NCBI GenBank assembly: GCA_023079485.1
Contig: CM041090.1
Coordinates: 34,746,874 to 34,810,873, forward strand
Length of the DNA: 64,000 nt
Reading direction: 5' to 3'
Source: Archilochus colubris
Lineage: Eukaryota; Chordata; Aves; Apodiformes; Trochilidae
Shown here: piece after piece, positions 46,166 through 57,900 of the stretch
How the letters are laid out: each line of letters starts with the position of its first letter
Numbering within the stretch: the first letter of the stretch is position 1
Notes under the pieces: model-generated
What the model was told of the DNA's origin: nothing
Seen by the model: the letters and a program-made list of their open reading frames with translations, nothing else
Databases searched by the model: none
Position numbers and translations under genes: made by a program

Positions 46166-49100
46166 GCAGTAGTCTTCTCACACTCACAGATGAGGCCATC
46201 AACTTTTGGAGAGACATGGTCCCAGTTCCTGCCATTAAAGCACCAGAAAGATTTTATCCAGAGTGCTCTATTGGACATATTTTTCAGCTCATCCTTTAGT
46301 AAATCTCTGGCTTGGAATGCCACTGTCAGCTGCTTGTACTCAAAAGTCCTTGCATTCAAGCTGCAGAAGGTGCAGATTCAAGTTTTGTTTTAAAACTGGG
46401 CATGTGCAGTATTGTGTTTTCAAAATTCAGAGCTTTATTTCTCAAGTTTTGTAACAACATTGTATCATAGTTTTGTACATAGCTGTCCATTTAAAATGAT
46501 CTATGTTTGTTGAATCTCTGGTGTAAAACTGAAACGTGAATCGAGTGGAAGAGCTGGGTGCATTTTAGAACGATGCCTTTATATGGTAACTCACTGTGGC
46601 CAGACTCACGTTCAGGCTAAATCTTATTTTGCTTTGCTTAATGGGACTTGCAATGTCCTTGTAATACTGAAAGCATTGCTGGGCTAAGTTAGAAGTTAAA
46701 CCAAGAATTAAATCACTGGTTTATTTTAACCAAAACATCGCTATGAGCAGATTGAGTCCTTTAACAAAAGCAAAGATCATCTGAGAGCAGATGCATGGGC
46801 AGCTTCAGTTCAGGAGACCCTGCAGTGCTGAAATCCGATCCTAACCTGGCAGAGTCCCGCTGGTTCCTGCAGAATCCCATAACCCACCCTAGGTTTGATT
46901 TGCAGGTTTCCCTTATTTTTTCCCTCTTTTCCAGTCTCAGAGCACATCCCCCAAGCATCAGTGCTTCTTCTCTTTAATTCATCTTCTCTCACATTAGATT
47001 CCAGGCTCCAAAAAAAATCTGAGTATCAAACATGTTTTGCAGTGTTTCCAGCAAGAGGCTGCAGCCCAGGCTAGTAATGAGTTCCTCCACACTCCACTGT
47101 TCTAGCAATAGGAGCAGCCACATTTGGAGATCCAGGACTTAAGACCAAACAGGCTTTCTGGGTGTTCTAGAGAACTTTACTTGCTGAAGCTCCACAGGCT
47201 GTTCTCTTCAGATGTGACAACAAGAGTCCACTTCTCTGTCTGGGTCTTTCAGTTACCCCCCTTCCCACCAAAAGCAGCTCTTTTCACACAGCCAGAGGTT
47301 TTATGGCTCTGCATTCTTACCTTGTTCTTCAAAGAGGGGGTATTTGACATTATCTTTCCACTTCCCTCCAGAATTTATGGAGAATGGGTTATTTCGAATT
47401 ACTGCCTGTTTTTGTTCCATAGTTGTCTGTGAAAACTATATTAAATTATTTATTCAGTCACATCCCAATGAGCAGAGCTGCTGCACAGTATTTATAATTT
47501 ATTACTCCAGAGCAGCTCTGCTTCCATTACAGTGATTATTTAAGAAGAAGAGGGGGACAGAATCAGAGCATGTCAAAGAAAGTTGTTCAACTGGAATGTG
47601 CACTTTTGCTCCTTTTGTGAATTCAAAATAAAGCTTATGATCCTGAAGATTTTTCACTGGATGCAAGACCAAATTAATTGCTGGTAAAAACAACGCCACT
47701 TGCTGCTATTTCAATGCATCTGTGGTCATTTAAAATCAACAGTGGGTTTAGACCTCAAAAAAAGTTCTTGTAGTATATGACAGTGCCTGCACATGGGCTC
47801 CAGTACATAAAACAGTCTGTGAGCACCACAAGTTTATAGCTGCCAAATAATTGCATATTCCTTAATTAAGGATTGACCATATGGTAAAATAAATCTATGG
47901 AGGAAATTAGCAGAAGCCTTTTCCAAGTATTCCACATCAGAATTCAGATATGTTTAATTGGATGGATTTTCAGATTTCCCTTTGTTTTGTTTTTAATTAT
48001 AAGACTGAAAAGATTTCAAAGTTTAGAATAAAATAAGTATTTAACAAGTTTCCTTTCTTTTGTGAGGATGAGGAGAGCTTATGATCCACCAGGCTTTGTC
48101 CATCAAAGTCCTATATTCTCCCCATAGTTTAAAAGCACCTAAGCATATCTTTGTTGTATATGCTTAAAATTAATTATCCATTGTTTTGTTTCAAAGAAAC
48201 AGAGATGTATAAATGGACCTATACATAGTACATGAGCACCACCACAGCATTGCACTGTACTGGGAGTGTGGCTGAAATCTCAGTGTCCAAAGTTATGCCA
48301 GTGTCTTTCCGTTTGAATGCAACATTTGGTCCTCTCCTATGTTCAGTAGAGCAGAGGGGGATGAGAAATCCCTTCTGTTCTTGTTTGAAAGAGAGTGAAT
48401 ACATTTAAATAAAAGAAAAATGCATGAGCCTGTTTCAGCAACATAAACCAGTTTTCATTCTGTCTAAACATAAAGCCTGGATCTATAGCTTCATATTTCT
48501 GGTTTTCTGTACGCAGTGGTCAGCTGAGTACAACATAGAATTTTATTAATACTAAAAGTCAGAACTGTACCAATTCTAGCTCACTCTATATAGCAAGGTA
48601 ATGGTCACAGTCATGAAATATGGGTGAACATATTGGTCATGGAGTTATGTTCACCTAATGTATCTGAAAACAAATAGAGTCATGAACCAACTCCATCAGG
48701 AAGCATGTTTTCTTTGGTCACCTCACAATCAAGCTGTGGAAATGAAAAACTGCTTTGCCATGTCTACAAACTTGACTACAGGGGGTTAAAAATGAGACAG
48801 TGGTAGTGACTGGACATCACTAAATGCTGGCAATTAACACACAGTGACATTCTTGCAAAATAGCTGCATTGCTTCCAGCTTTTGCAACGGCAGTGCAGGT
48901 CTATGGTAAAGAAAAAGGTTTCTGGGTACCAGCCCTTAAATACCAGTGGAGAATTTGATCCCTGCACACCAATGGGTTCATTCAGCACTCTAAGTGTAAC
49001 TCACTCCTCCACCTGTGATGTGCTAGCACCTTAGTTCACTTTAGGGACTGACTTATGTTGCCTTTGCTGCAGCATGAGCAAATCTTGCAAGAACCCTTGT

Positions 49101-52000
49101 GACAATTCATACGGAGCCTGGCGTCAGTATGAATTAACAGGAGCTCTGCTCTTTGCTGATGCAGACTTTAAGCAGACTCAGCTTGCATTACTCAAAATCA
49201 AAAGACAAAAATCACTCTATGACAGTCAGCTCCTGTCAAGTCAGATTAGATACACTCACAGCCTGTCAAAATAGTTTTTTCTTGGCTCAGCAGACTGCTG
49301 ATGACACCTACAGTGAGGTTACGGTTGGTTTGCCCTGCTCTGGGCATGCAGAACCTGATGTGCTTGTTTAGTACCTAATCAGCTTCATACAACATAATTT
49401 GCAGTGAGTTCAGTCATGAATTAGTGAAAATTAATTACCAAATCCATCAGTCAGAATAGATGGAGAAAGTCAGAGCTACCCACAGAGAGATAAGGTTTAC
49501 CCAAAGAAGAGGCAGCACAGGCAAAAAATGTAACAGATCTAAAATGTCTGCTGCTGAGATCCTTGGACATCCACAACTTGATTTTGTAATTTAAATGAAA
49601 CCCTCAGTAGCACACAATTTCCAGGAGCAATCCTTTGAGGCCAACAGACTTTCTATATACATTTTTCCATGTTTTGTTTTCTCTGTTCTTCAAGGTTTTC
49701 ATAGATAGACAAAACCACAGCTGAGCTGATCTATGGTGGGGATGGTGGTAGTGGGAGACTAGACAAGATGTATTCAAGGATCTCCCTCAGCCAACATTAC
49801 TATGGTTCTCTGTTCAGCAAGAACCAGATACAAGAAGAGAAGCAGAGTAGTTCAGAAAATGTAGGAGCAGTAGTTCAGAAACCCTTTCAGGTCTATATGT
49901 TAGTTCTCTTTGGTGAACCAATATCATACACTCAGAAGACTATGCCCCAGGAGCAGTGACTACATTCACCGTAATAGCAATCTACAAAACCATGCTGAAT
50001 CACAGGATTTGCTTTTCTAAAATATATCCTTAGTTTGAGAGATTCCAGGGAGAATAGGAGGACAGAAGAGATTTTCTCCATCCAAGTGCTTTCAGCTGCT
50101 CTACTTCACCTGTAAAGGCTTGGAAGATGGAGGAGAGATCCTGACCTTCACAAGGTAAGTTCTGTAACACACTGAGCTGTCTATGGAGTTCAGATCACAG
50201 CATAACCATTTAGATCAAAGTACAGCCAATGTGGTAATCTCTTCCAAACCACAACCTATCTCAAACCTAGCAAGAGTCCAAATATTAATGCTATCACACC
50301 ATATCACTAATCCTTTATGCTATACAAGCCCTGATTAAAGTATCTGCTAAAAATTATTTTCCATTTTGAAGATTTCATGACTACTCTCTACAAAGCCCTC
50401 CACTAGGCCTACAACCCACCTCCTCCCAGCCTCCGACTTTTCACACCCCATCCCTGAACTCTACATACACCTTCACTCAGTTCCTTGGTTGAATTCCCTC
50501 CCCACTCTGCCACGGGGCACTAAGACCAGTGAAGTTTTCTTCCCCAGCATCTGCCACCCACAGCTCCTGGTGCTGGTCCAGCAGATCCCTGGTGCAGCAG
50601 ATCCCAAGGCTCCTTCCCTCCTGCTAACTGCCAAAAAGTGAAGCCAGTTCCCTTAGAGGGATTTTTCATTCCTTCCCTCACTAGCCACATCACTGAGCCA
50701 CAAACATTGTTTGCAGACTTCACAGCCATGCTCTAGAAAGCAGCAGAGGCAATTATGGAGAGAGGAGAGTGAGCACTTTTGCTATGTTTCCTACTGCTTA
50801 TTAAGGCACAGCAGTAGCTGGAGCTTAATAAGGGATCTTGATAGACTGCAAACAATGGCAGGTTTTATGACTGCTGAAGCAGTGAAATGGAATGCCAGGG
50901 ATTGAGTTACTGGGATAACACACATCCATAAACTAGGGGTAATGGTATCCTTTGAAACACTTTGATGACTGTTGATGAAAAATACAACAGAAATATTGTT
51001 AGTAATAAGCAAAAGACAAAAACAAACAAAAAACCCCAATCAAGCTCATTCTTTTTCTCTTTTATGTCTTAAAAGACATTGCAGCTATATCAGACTTAAA
51101 ACAAAAGAAAGAGGGCAACTTTCAAAGAACTACTGTTCCCTTAAGACCACTATGAACCCAGATTGAAGAAAACCCTTGGAAACCCCTAGGAATGCATCTC
51201 AAAGTAAGAAGGTGACCCTTATGAGAAAAAAAGTTCTTGTGCAAGAAAGAGTCAGGATGTCTTATTTCTTCTACTTCTGATTTTTATCCTTGTAAAAATC
51301 ATAAACATCCAGAATAAATTACACCTGATGAAAAGTCAACAGTGAAGAACATCACACTTGGAGCCTGAACCCAAACCATAGCAAATGTAGCCCATTGGGA
51401 GGTAATGAAAAAGAGCTGTACTAGTTGGGGGCCATTTATCTGCATAACTAAGTGACTAACCAGGTCCCTGGTTGGTTTACATATCCTGTAGCTCACTTCC
51501 AACCATTTGGTAAGCAGTACATCTTCTTACCCTCAATAGTATCTTATGTTGCAGATATTGACTCTTGTGCTTACTGGTTTGATGGTTACCTTGGAAGCAT
51601 ATGGGGCACAGTTTTAAGTACCACCACTTCCCTCATTACAAAAAAACCTTAGGAATAGCATGCAAAGGGAAATACCAGATTTTCTGAAGTGTACTTTCTA
51701 GGCTAATGAGAAGTGTGCCTATTTTTAGCACGTCATTTAGTAGAGGAAAACAAAAGCCTGTATTGTGGCAGTCCTTAAACACCAGCAGCTTTTCCAATAA
51801 AACAAAAGGCAGAGTAGCAGAACACTGAGAACAGCTTCACCATTAATTGCAAGTTAATTTATTTCAAGTGGATCATCAGAGTTGAGCTGCTGCATTGACT
51901 CACTCTCTGTTCCCTGCCCTGCCTAAATGGTACCAGCTTCTAGTTACCAAGCTTCTGGAGCTTTCTGCTAGACCTTGCCTGGTTGCATTGAGAGGTGTTT

Positions 52001-52016
52001 GTATGTATGTATGTAT
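52001..52016 (+). repeat. (GTAT)n microsatellite
   Basis: About four tandem gtat units lie in the intergenic region. Confidence 0.8.
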
Positions 52017-53329
52017 TTACCAGAGATGTATTTTTGCACTTAGGGAGAAATTTGCCCACAAGCTTACTTGAGCATTACCAGCAATGTAAGTTACAGCTGC
52101 CCTGAAATAATATCAGAGTTTTAATCTTGCTAACAACAATGATTTTTCTAGGCAGTCTCAAAAGTATAATCTTTGGAGGTACATTAATGTAAGCCTGCTT
52201 ATCATTCAAAGCATATTAGCTGTTTCTTGTGTAGTATTCCTGGTTTATTAAGGTTTTTAAAAACAAGACTTTCCTTTGCCCAAACCCTGGAGCAATTTAG
52301 AAGAGCACTTTGATTTTTAAAAAATGAGCTGCCTAATTAATACTCTTTTACTCATTCCTCCAACAGCTTAATTAAAATAAGCAGCAGAATTTTAATATGA
52401 TCGTGTCTAATAGGTTTTTTTTTTAATCAGCTCATTTTACTTCTAATATTTCTAGCAGAAAGTGGCTTATTTCTCATTAGACTCTTCCATAGTGCTGAAT
52501 CCCTCACTTGTCCTGCTAGAGTAATTAGAGACATCTGTACAAGTTTAGCACAAAGATTGTGAAGTCCTAAAGGGGATGCATTAAGTTGTTGACATAAATT
52601 AAATGTAAGCCTGCTTTACCTTTGGGAAATCGTGGTGTTTAAGGTTGAAAAAAACTGCTTATGGAAACCAATAATTAATTCAAATACACAGCAAATACAG
52701 TTAATACTAATCTTCTATCTTAGGCCTTTGGCTAGGCTATTTTAGTGGTTTCCGTTTTGTATGTAAATCATGTGTTATTTTCTGGTTGTTATAACATTTA
52801 ATGTTTTTAATGGAAGTAATTCATACTAAATTAACATTAAAAACACCAATCAACAGTTTTACTGCTTTCTTTAGCCTTGGCTCCACAGGCTCACAATTTC
52901 ACTGAGGCTCTTGTAAAAGCTGCACTCTATTATCAGTATGAGCTGCTGGGTTTCAAAGACAAAATGTTTCAAATTTTAGGAGGTGCTTTAGAGGTGTACA
53001 ATGGACTAGAGATGAATCAATTGTAGGTTTTCATCCATCTGCCTTACAGAGTTAGAGAGATTGTGCACGTCATTACTTAAAATTGGCAGAACTTGATCAT
53101 TCATAAATATTAACCTAGTCCTTAGGGAACATATAAGTGTTGTATTCACCAAATAAGTCTGATTCTGCACTAAACATAAAAATGGAAGTATTCTATCCAG
53201 TTCACTCCATTAAAGCCAGTGGTGCTACTAGTAGCCAGTTAGTAGCCAATGTGTTACTAATGTGTTGTTAAAAACTTATATGAGGACTGGGGTGATGGAG
53301 GGTCTTTGTTGACCTACAGCCCTAAAATG

Positions 53330-53830
53330 TCATGGGTCAAGGTAAAGGCAATTTAATAAATCAAAAGCAAAGGCCTCACACACAAGAAAGGAAAACAAAA
53401 GATTTATTCTCTGCTTCCCATCATTTGGTGATGCCCATCCACTTCCCAGGAAGTAGCTCTTCCCTATGGATAGGGATTGCTCTGGAAAACAAATGGAGTA
53501 ACTTATTCCCCCTTTCTCTCCTCCTTTTTCTTATCATATATTGCTGAGTAAACCTCATCTGGTATGGGATATCCCTTTGGTCAGTTTGGGTCAGCTGTCC
53601 TGGCTATGTCCTCTCCTACCCTAGCCTCCTGGTACCCTCTACCCCCTGGATGTTGGGGAGACAGCCTTGATGCTCTGGGAGAACTGCTCAGCAGTAACCA
53701 AAACACTCCTGTGTTATCAACCCCATAAGTTCCAGTATGAAACACAGCACTGAGGGCCACAATGGGGAAAATTTCTCTACCCCAGCCATTTTTGTAAGTC
53801 CACTCCCATGATTAAAACTGGGCATATGTA
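53330..53830. mobile_element. Avian endogenous retrovirus-derived fragment (LTR region)
   Basis: Several landmarks match a widespread avian ERV/LTR family that I recognise from memory: gatgcccatccacttcccag, then tttatatattgctgag-like spacing, then tatgggatatccctttggtc leading into a cagtttgggtcagctgtcctg-like block, then aactgctcagcagtaacc and ctgtgttatcaacc. The copy is diverged, has deletions, and carries no intact coding sequence. Family, orientation and exact ends are not established. It ends about 0.65 kb upstream of the first coding exon of the INF2-like gene. Confidence 0.65.
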
Positions 53831-54488
53831 CAAGGTGGGAACTTCATAGTTTTTGCTAGTGGTTCCCAGATAAACTCCATAGTCTAAGGGCAATAGTAAA
53901 GATTTGTTCCAGATGAAAACTTGGTTAAAATGCCAAGTAAAGATATCTTACTTGTTTTAATGCTTACCAGTTCTTTCCCTGTGTGGTCACAGCTCCCCAG
54001 GAAGCTCAGCCTGAGTCCTCAGGTGTAGCTTGTTTAATTTATCAGGCTGTTTGGGAGTGTCTCTCAAAATCCCCTCCCTTCTGCACTCCAGGTAAATTGT
54101 GGTAACATGGTTTCTCAGAAATAAGTGACTGTCCTTGATGTCTGAGAAGTCCCCTGCATAGAGTACCTGTATCAAGATCCATAGGAGGCACCCATTTACC
54201 CATTTGAAAGAGAAATTCCACAGAATGGCTGAGCAACAATGGGAGAAGAATAACCAGGTAGAGCTTTTTAATCTGATTGCATTTGCTCCTCCTTTCTTTA
54301 TATGTCATAATTAGATGGTAAAAGGATCAAGAGAACTCAAAAAGGAGCCTTATGTCTGATAGTACAGCTTTGCTTCTCACAGAGCTAAATCCACCAAGAA
54401 ATATCCCTTGGAAAACAGATAGAAATGTTTCTGCTCTGGGGAACTTTGCTAACCCATGCACCTCCTCATTGTGTTGTAGAACAGGAAA

Positions 54489-54972
54489 ATGGAACCAAGG
54501 CAATCCAAGGAGAACCTGCTATCAAGCATGCAGTGCCCAAGTCACAATAAAACAGTGTCCAGAAAATCTGTTGAAAGGTTCAACAAAGGCATTCAAGTTC
54601 ATATGGACTTGGATGAGGAGAACCCCAGTACAGACCTGATCTTTTCCACAACAACTGGCCTTTCTGGGAACTCTCAGCATTCTCCAAGGGACACATCACC
54701 TTCTCAGCAGGGTGTTTCCTCACCTTCCCAAGGAAAGTCTGCCGTGCCAGCTCTGCTGCCAGCCCCTCCGCCACTGCCCCCTGGGTACAAGGTGCCTCCT
54801 CCCCCCCTTCCCATGCCTGGCATTAACACCCCAACACTCCCCCAGCCCTGCAGTAATCCTGGGTGCAATGATAATACTTGTGGATGTGTGGAGCAGCATC
54901 AACTGAAGAAGACTCCAACCTTGAGGATGAAGGTGTTTCATTGGCAGAAGCTGTCCTCTGATGTGGTGAGAC
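54489..54972 (+). CDS. INF2-like exon A (unique N-terminus, short FH1, start of FH2)
   Basis: The ATG is at 54489. Candidate acceptors just upstream are ...gttgtag (54479) and ...aacag (54484), so a 5' UTR exon may exist. The exon encodes 161 codons plus one base: Ser/Thr-rich residues 1-85, [20 protein letters not shown] at 92-111, a [13 protein letters not shown] cluster, then the FH2 start. The donor is aga c|gtacgt in phase 1, the same phase as INF2 exon 8. It lacks the 39-bp FH1 repeat seen in INF2. Confidence 0.88.
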
Positions 54973-57900
54973 GTACGTGCTTGTTTGTAACACTGGGCTG
55001 ATGGGTTAATTTGCTTCACATTCAAATAAAAATGCTTATGTTGGGGGGGCTAGGCCTTGACTCAATGAGTCAGGTCACACAGGTCATCTCATTGTTTGCT
55101 TTTAGTGCTACAAAAAATGGTAATCTCTTAAAATTATGGAAAGCCAGGCATTCACTAGCAAATGAAGGAAATGGTAGTTCAGAAAAGCACTGAACTGAGG
55201 CTCTTGTGGCTGCTAAAATTATCTTCTCTAATCTCTCAGTCTCTAGTTGTTACTTGTTAAAAGTGATGATGTGAGTCTGCACTAATTAAGGTTTGCAAAA
55301 TACCCTGAGTGTGTTGAGTGGAAGGATGTGTTGAGGAGTCATTCTCTGTGGCTCTTTCTAATGAGCTCCTGGCACATCACTGGTGAGTGTCTTCTCAGCT
55401 GAAGCTTTTACTTTTCTTTTTTTTGTTCATTTTCTTGCACAGCCAGAAGATAGATCAGCCAAGATCCAAGGCTGAAAACCCATGTCAATAGACCTAGGGA
55501 TCATACATCCTCAGGGTATGATGTAGCCTCCAATTTAATTTCATACCACATGTGATTTGTGTGGGTTTCTTCCCCCAGAAAAAATAACACTATGGTCTGT
55601 GGTTAAGATGTGGTCTGCCAAAGGAGTTTACAAGTCCTGTTCAACCTCAGCAAGGAGACTGTGAACACGTTTCCATTTATGCTGCAGCTTTTAATACTCA
55701 TCTCACACAGCACAGATCTCAGTTGTTCTCTATTGTTCTTATCATCAAGAAAGGAAGATATTGGGGGGTAAGAAATTGCTGTTACAATAAAATACATAGA
55801 CACATGTAAAAACCTAGTTGGAGATCTCGTGTACTTTCCTGAAATTCAGCTTCAGCTCTAATATCTTCAGTGCCACTGTTGCAATCCCTCCTAGAGAAAA
55901 AGGAGGGGAGATCTTTTGTCATAGATACCCGTGTTATAGACAAGTTCATGTTTTGAAGTGCCATGTGTTATTCAGATGGCTCCTGGTGATTATGGTAACA
56001 ATGCTGGGCTTGGGAGCCCTTATCTTTTGCAAAATGAGATATTTGCCTAATTGGACACAACATCCCCTATTTGGGGACCACAATTCTGTGGTGTGTAACA
56101 GCTCAGCAATAGCAAAAAGAATTTGGAACAGCCCATTAAGTTCATCTGCTGCCTTCAGTTCAGTGAATAGAATGTGGCCATAGTTTTCCATGTTTAATTA
56201 GCCTTCAAACCCTTGGGATCCTGTGTGTGGAAGCTGCCACCCTTAAATAATTAACATTTGTCCAGGACTAATGAGCAATGTATTTCATTCATCCTCTGAA
56301 GCGTTTTCCCTTCCACAAATCACACTGCCTTGAAAGAGCTCCTTTACCTCTGTGGTCCATCTTGAAGTGTTACTCTCTTCCAGAAAGTGGCTCCATGTGG
56401 GCTGTGATGCCAAACAGCAGCAAGAAGCTTGTGGAGCCTGACTATGAAAGCTTGGAGCAGCTTTTCTCTGTCCAACCAACAGTACCTAAGGAGAAAGTTG
56501 TGACAAAATTAAATAAAAAAAAACAGGTACTTGGACCGCTTCTTTTCTGTAGAGCCTGGCAGTATTCTTGGAAGTGAAAGGCTTATTTACTCGCTATTGT
56601 TGTGCAGTCATCATTTATAGTAAGAAAGTTTGAGATATTTTGATATCCATTGCTTAAAACTACCTAAAAGAAAAGCACAGAAGAGGTTTAAAATTAAACA
56701 TGTTGAAATAACTCTGCTGAGTGAAAGGTCTACGTCTGAGAGAGGGAGGACATGGGAATTTCAGTATTAATTCTTTTAAATTGGATTATTCTAGACAAAT
56801 CTCTGGCCTTTGTCTTTTTCTTAAGTAAAACTAATGATGTGAACTGTTGTAAATTGCTCTGAATTTGATCAGTGAAAACTGCTGATAATGTTATTACCAG
56901 AGAAGAATGAGTCTTGCCCAACAAAGAAACAAAAGCTCTTAAATTTCTACTAAAATCATGGTAAATGTATTTCTAATTGTTTTTTTTCCTTTTCACAGAT
57001 CACATTCATAGGTCCAAAGAAAAGTCTCCTTCTGAGTATAGTTCTGAAGCAATTGAAGTGGTAAGATTTGGAGAGTATAATTTGAATTACTTATTTGATG
57101 TGTTTATTCAGACATTAAATTAAATCATATTAACAGAAATACTTTACAACCACTACCTTTCTTTAGCAAGGAATTTTCTGTTTGTTTTTTTTTTAAACTA
57201 ATGAGATATGTCAGTCTCTTTCCAGATGATTAATATCATGTCTCAAACTGGTACTAAACCTAAAAAGCACAACTAATCCCTGAAGAGACAATATTTATAA
57301 ATAACAACAGAATCATGTGGAAACACATTTTTCTTTGGTATTATTGATACAAATATCAACTGCAAGCAGTGAAGTTCCTGGCTGGAAGTTCTGATTTACT
57401 TAATTGATCTTAAAGAGTCATCTCCAGGGGTTCACACCCAAAACCGTACATAGTTTTTTCACAGTTTTTCTATAAATAGGAAGGAGTTTCAATAACAAAG
57501 GGAAATTTACCAAGTCACAGTTCTCACAGGGAAGGGAATAAACAAAAGCAAAGGGTTTTTTGGCAAAGTACCTTTACTCTTATATTCCCTGAAACTACTG
57601 CAGGATGAAGACAGATATTCTGCTCTCACCCTGCCCTTTGTGCAGTGGCTTATGTTATGAGGGCTTCAAAAAGAAACCCAGCCTAGAAGTTCCTTTGTGT
57701 TAAGAATAAATCAGAGGAATTTGTTTTGTGATGGAAAAAGAATAAACAAAACAAACTGCTTCTCAGTGGGGAAGAGCTCTGCAGAGCCTCCTTGGGTTGC
57801 TGCTTCCTCTCTCTGTGTGATTCCCTTGGCAGTGGTTGAGCTCTCCTGAGGGCAGGCAGTGACCCTGGGATCAAAGAGCTGAGTCCCAGTTGCAATCCTG

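Larger units (their letters stand above)
46166..54484. other. Intergenic region between INF2 and the INF2-like gene
   Basis: No exon similar to the INF2 DID exons, and no other recognisable gene, is visible on either strand. Short open frames (for example 49074-49274) match nothing I know. There is no CpG island. The part around 52.1-52.9 kb is AT-rich with several TAATTA cores. A retroviral fragment lies at 53.33-53.83 kb. Extra 5' UTR exons of the downstream gene could be present but are not identifiable by eye. Confidence 0.55.

Noticed and set aside
54352..54488. Extension of INF2-like exon A upstream, or splicing from INF2 exon 7 into it
   Set aside because: An in-frame TAG at 54477-54479 blocks extension, and the available acceptors give phase 0 or 2 while INF2 exon 7 ends in phase 1.
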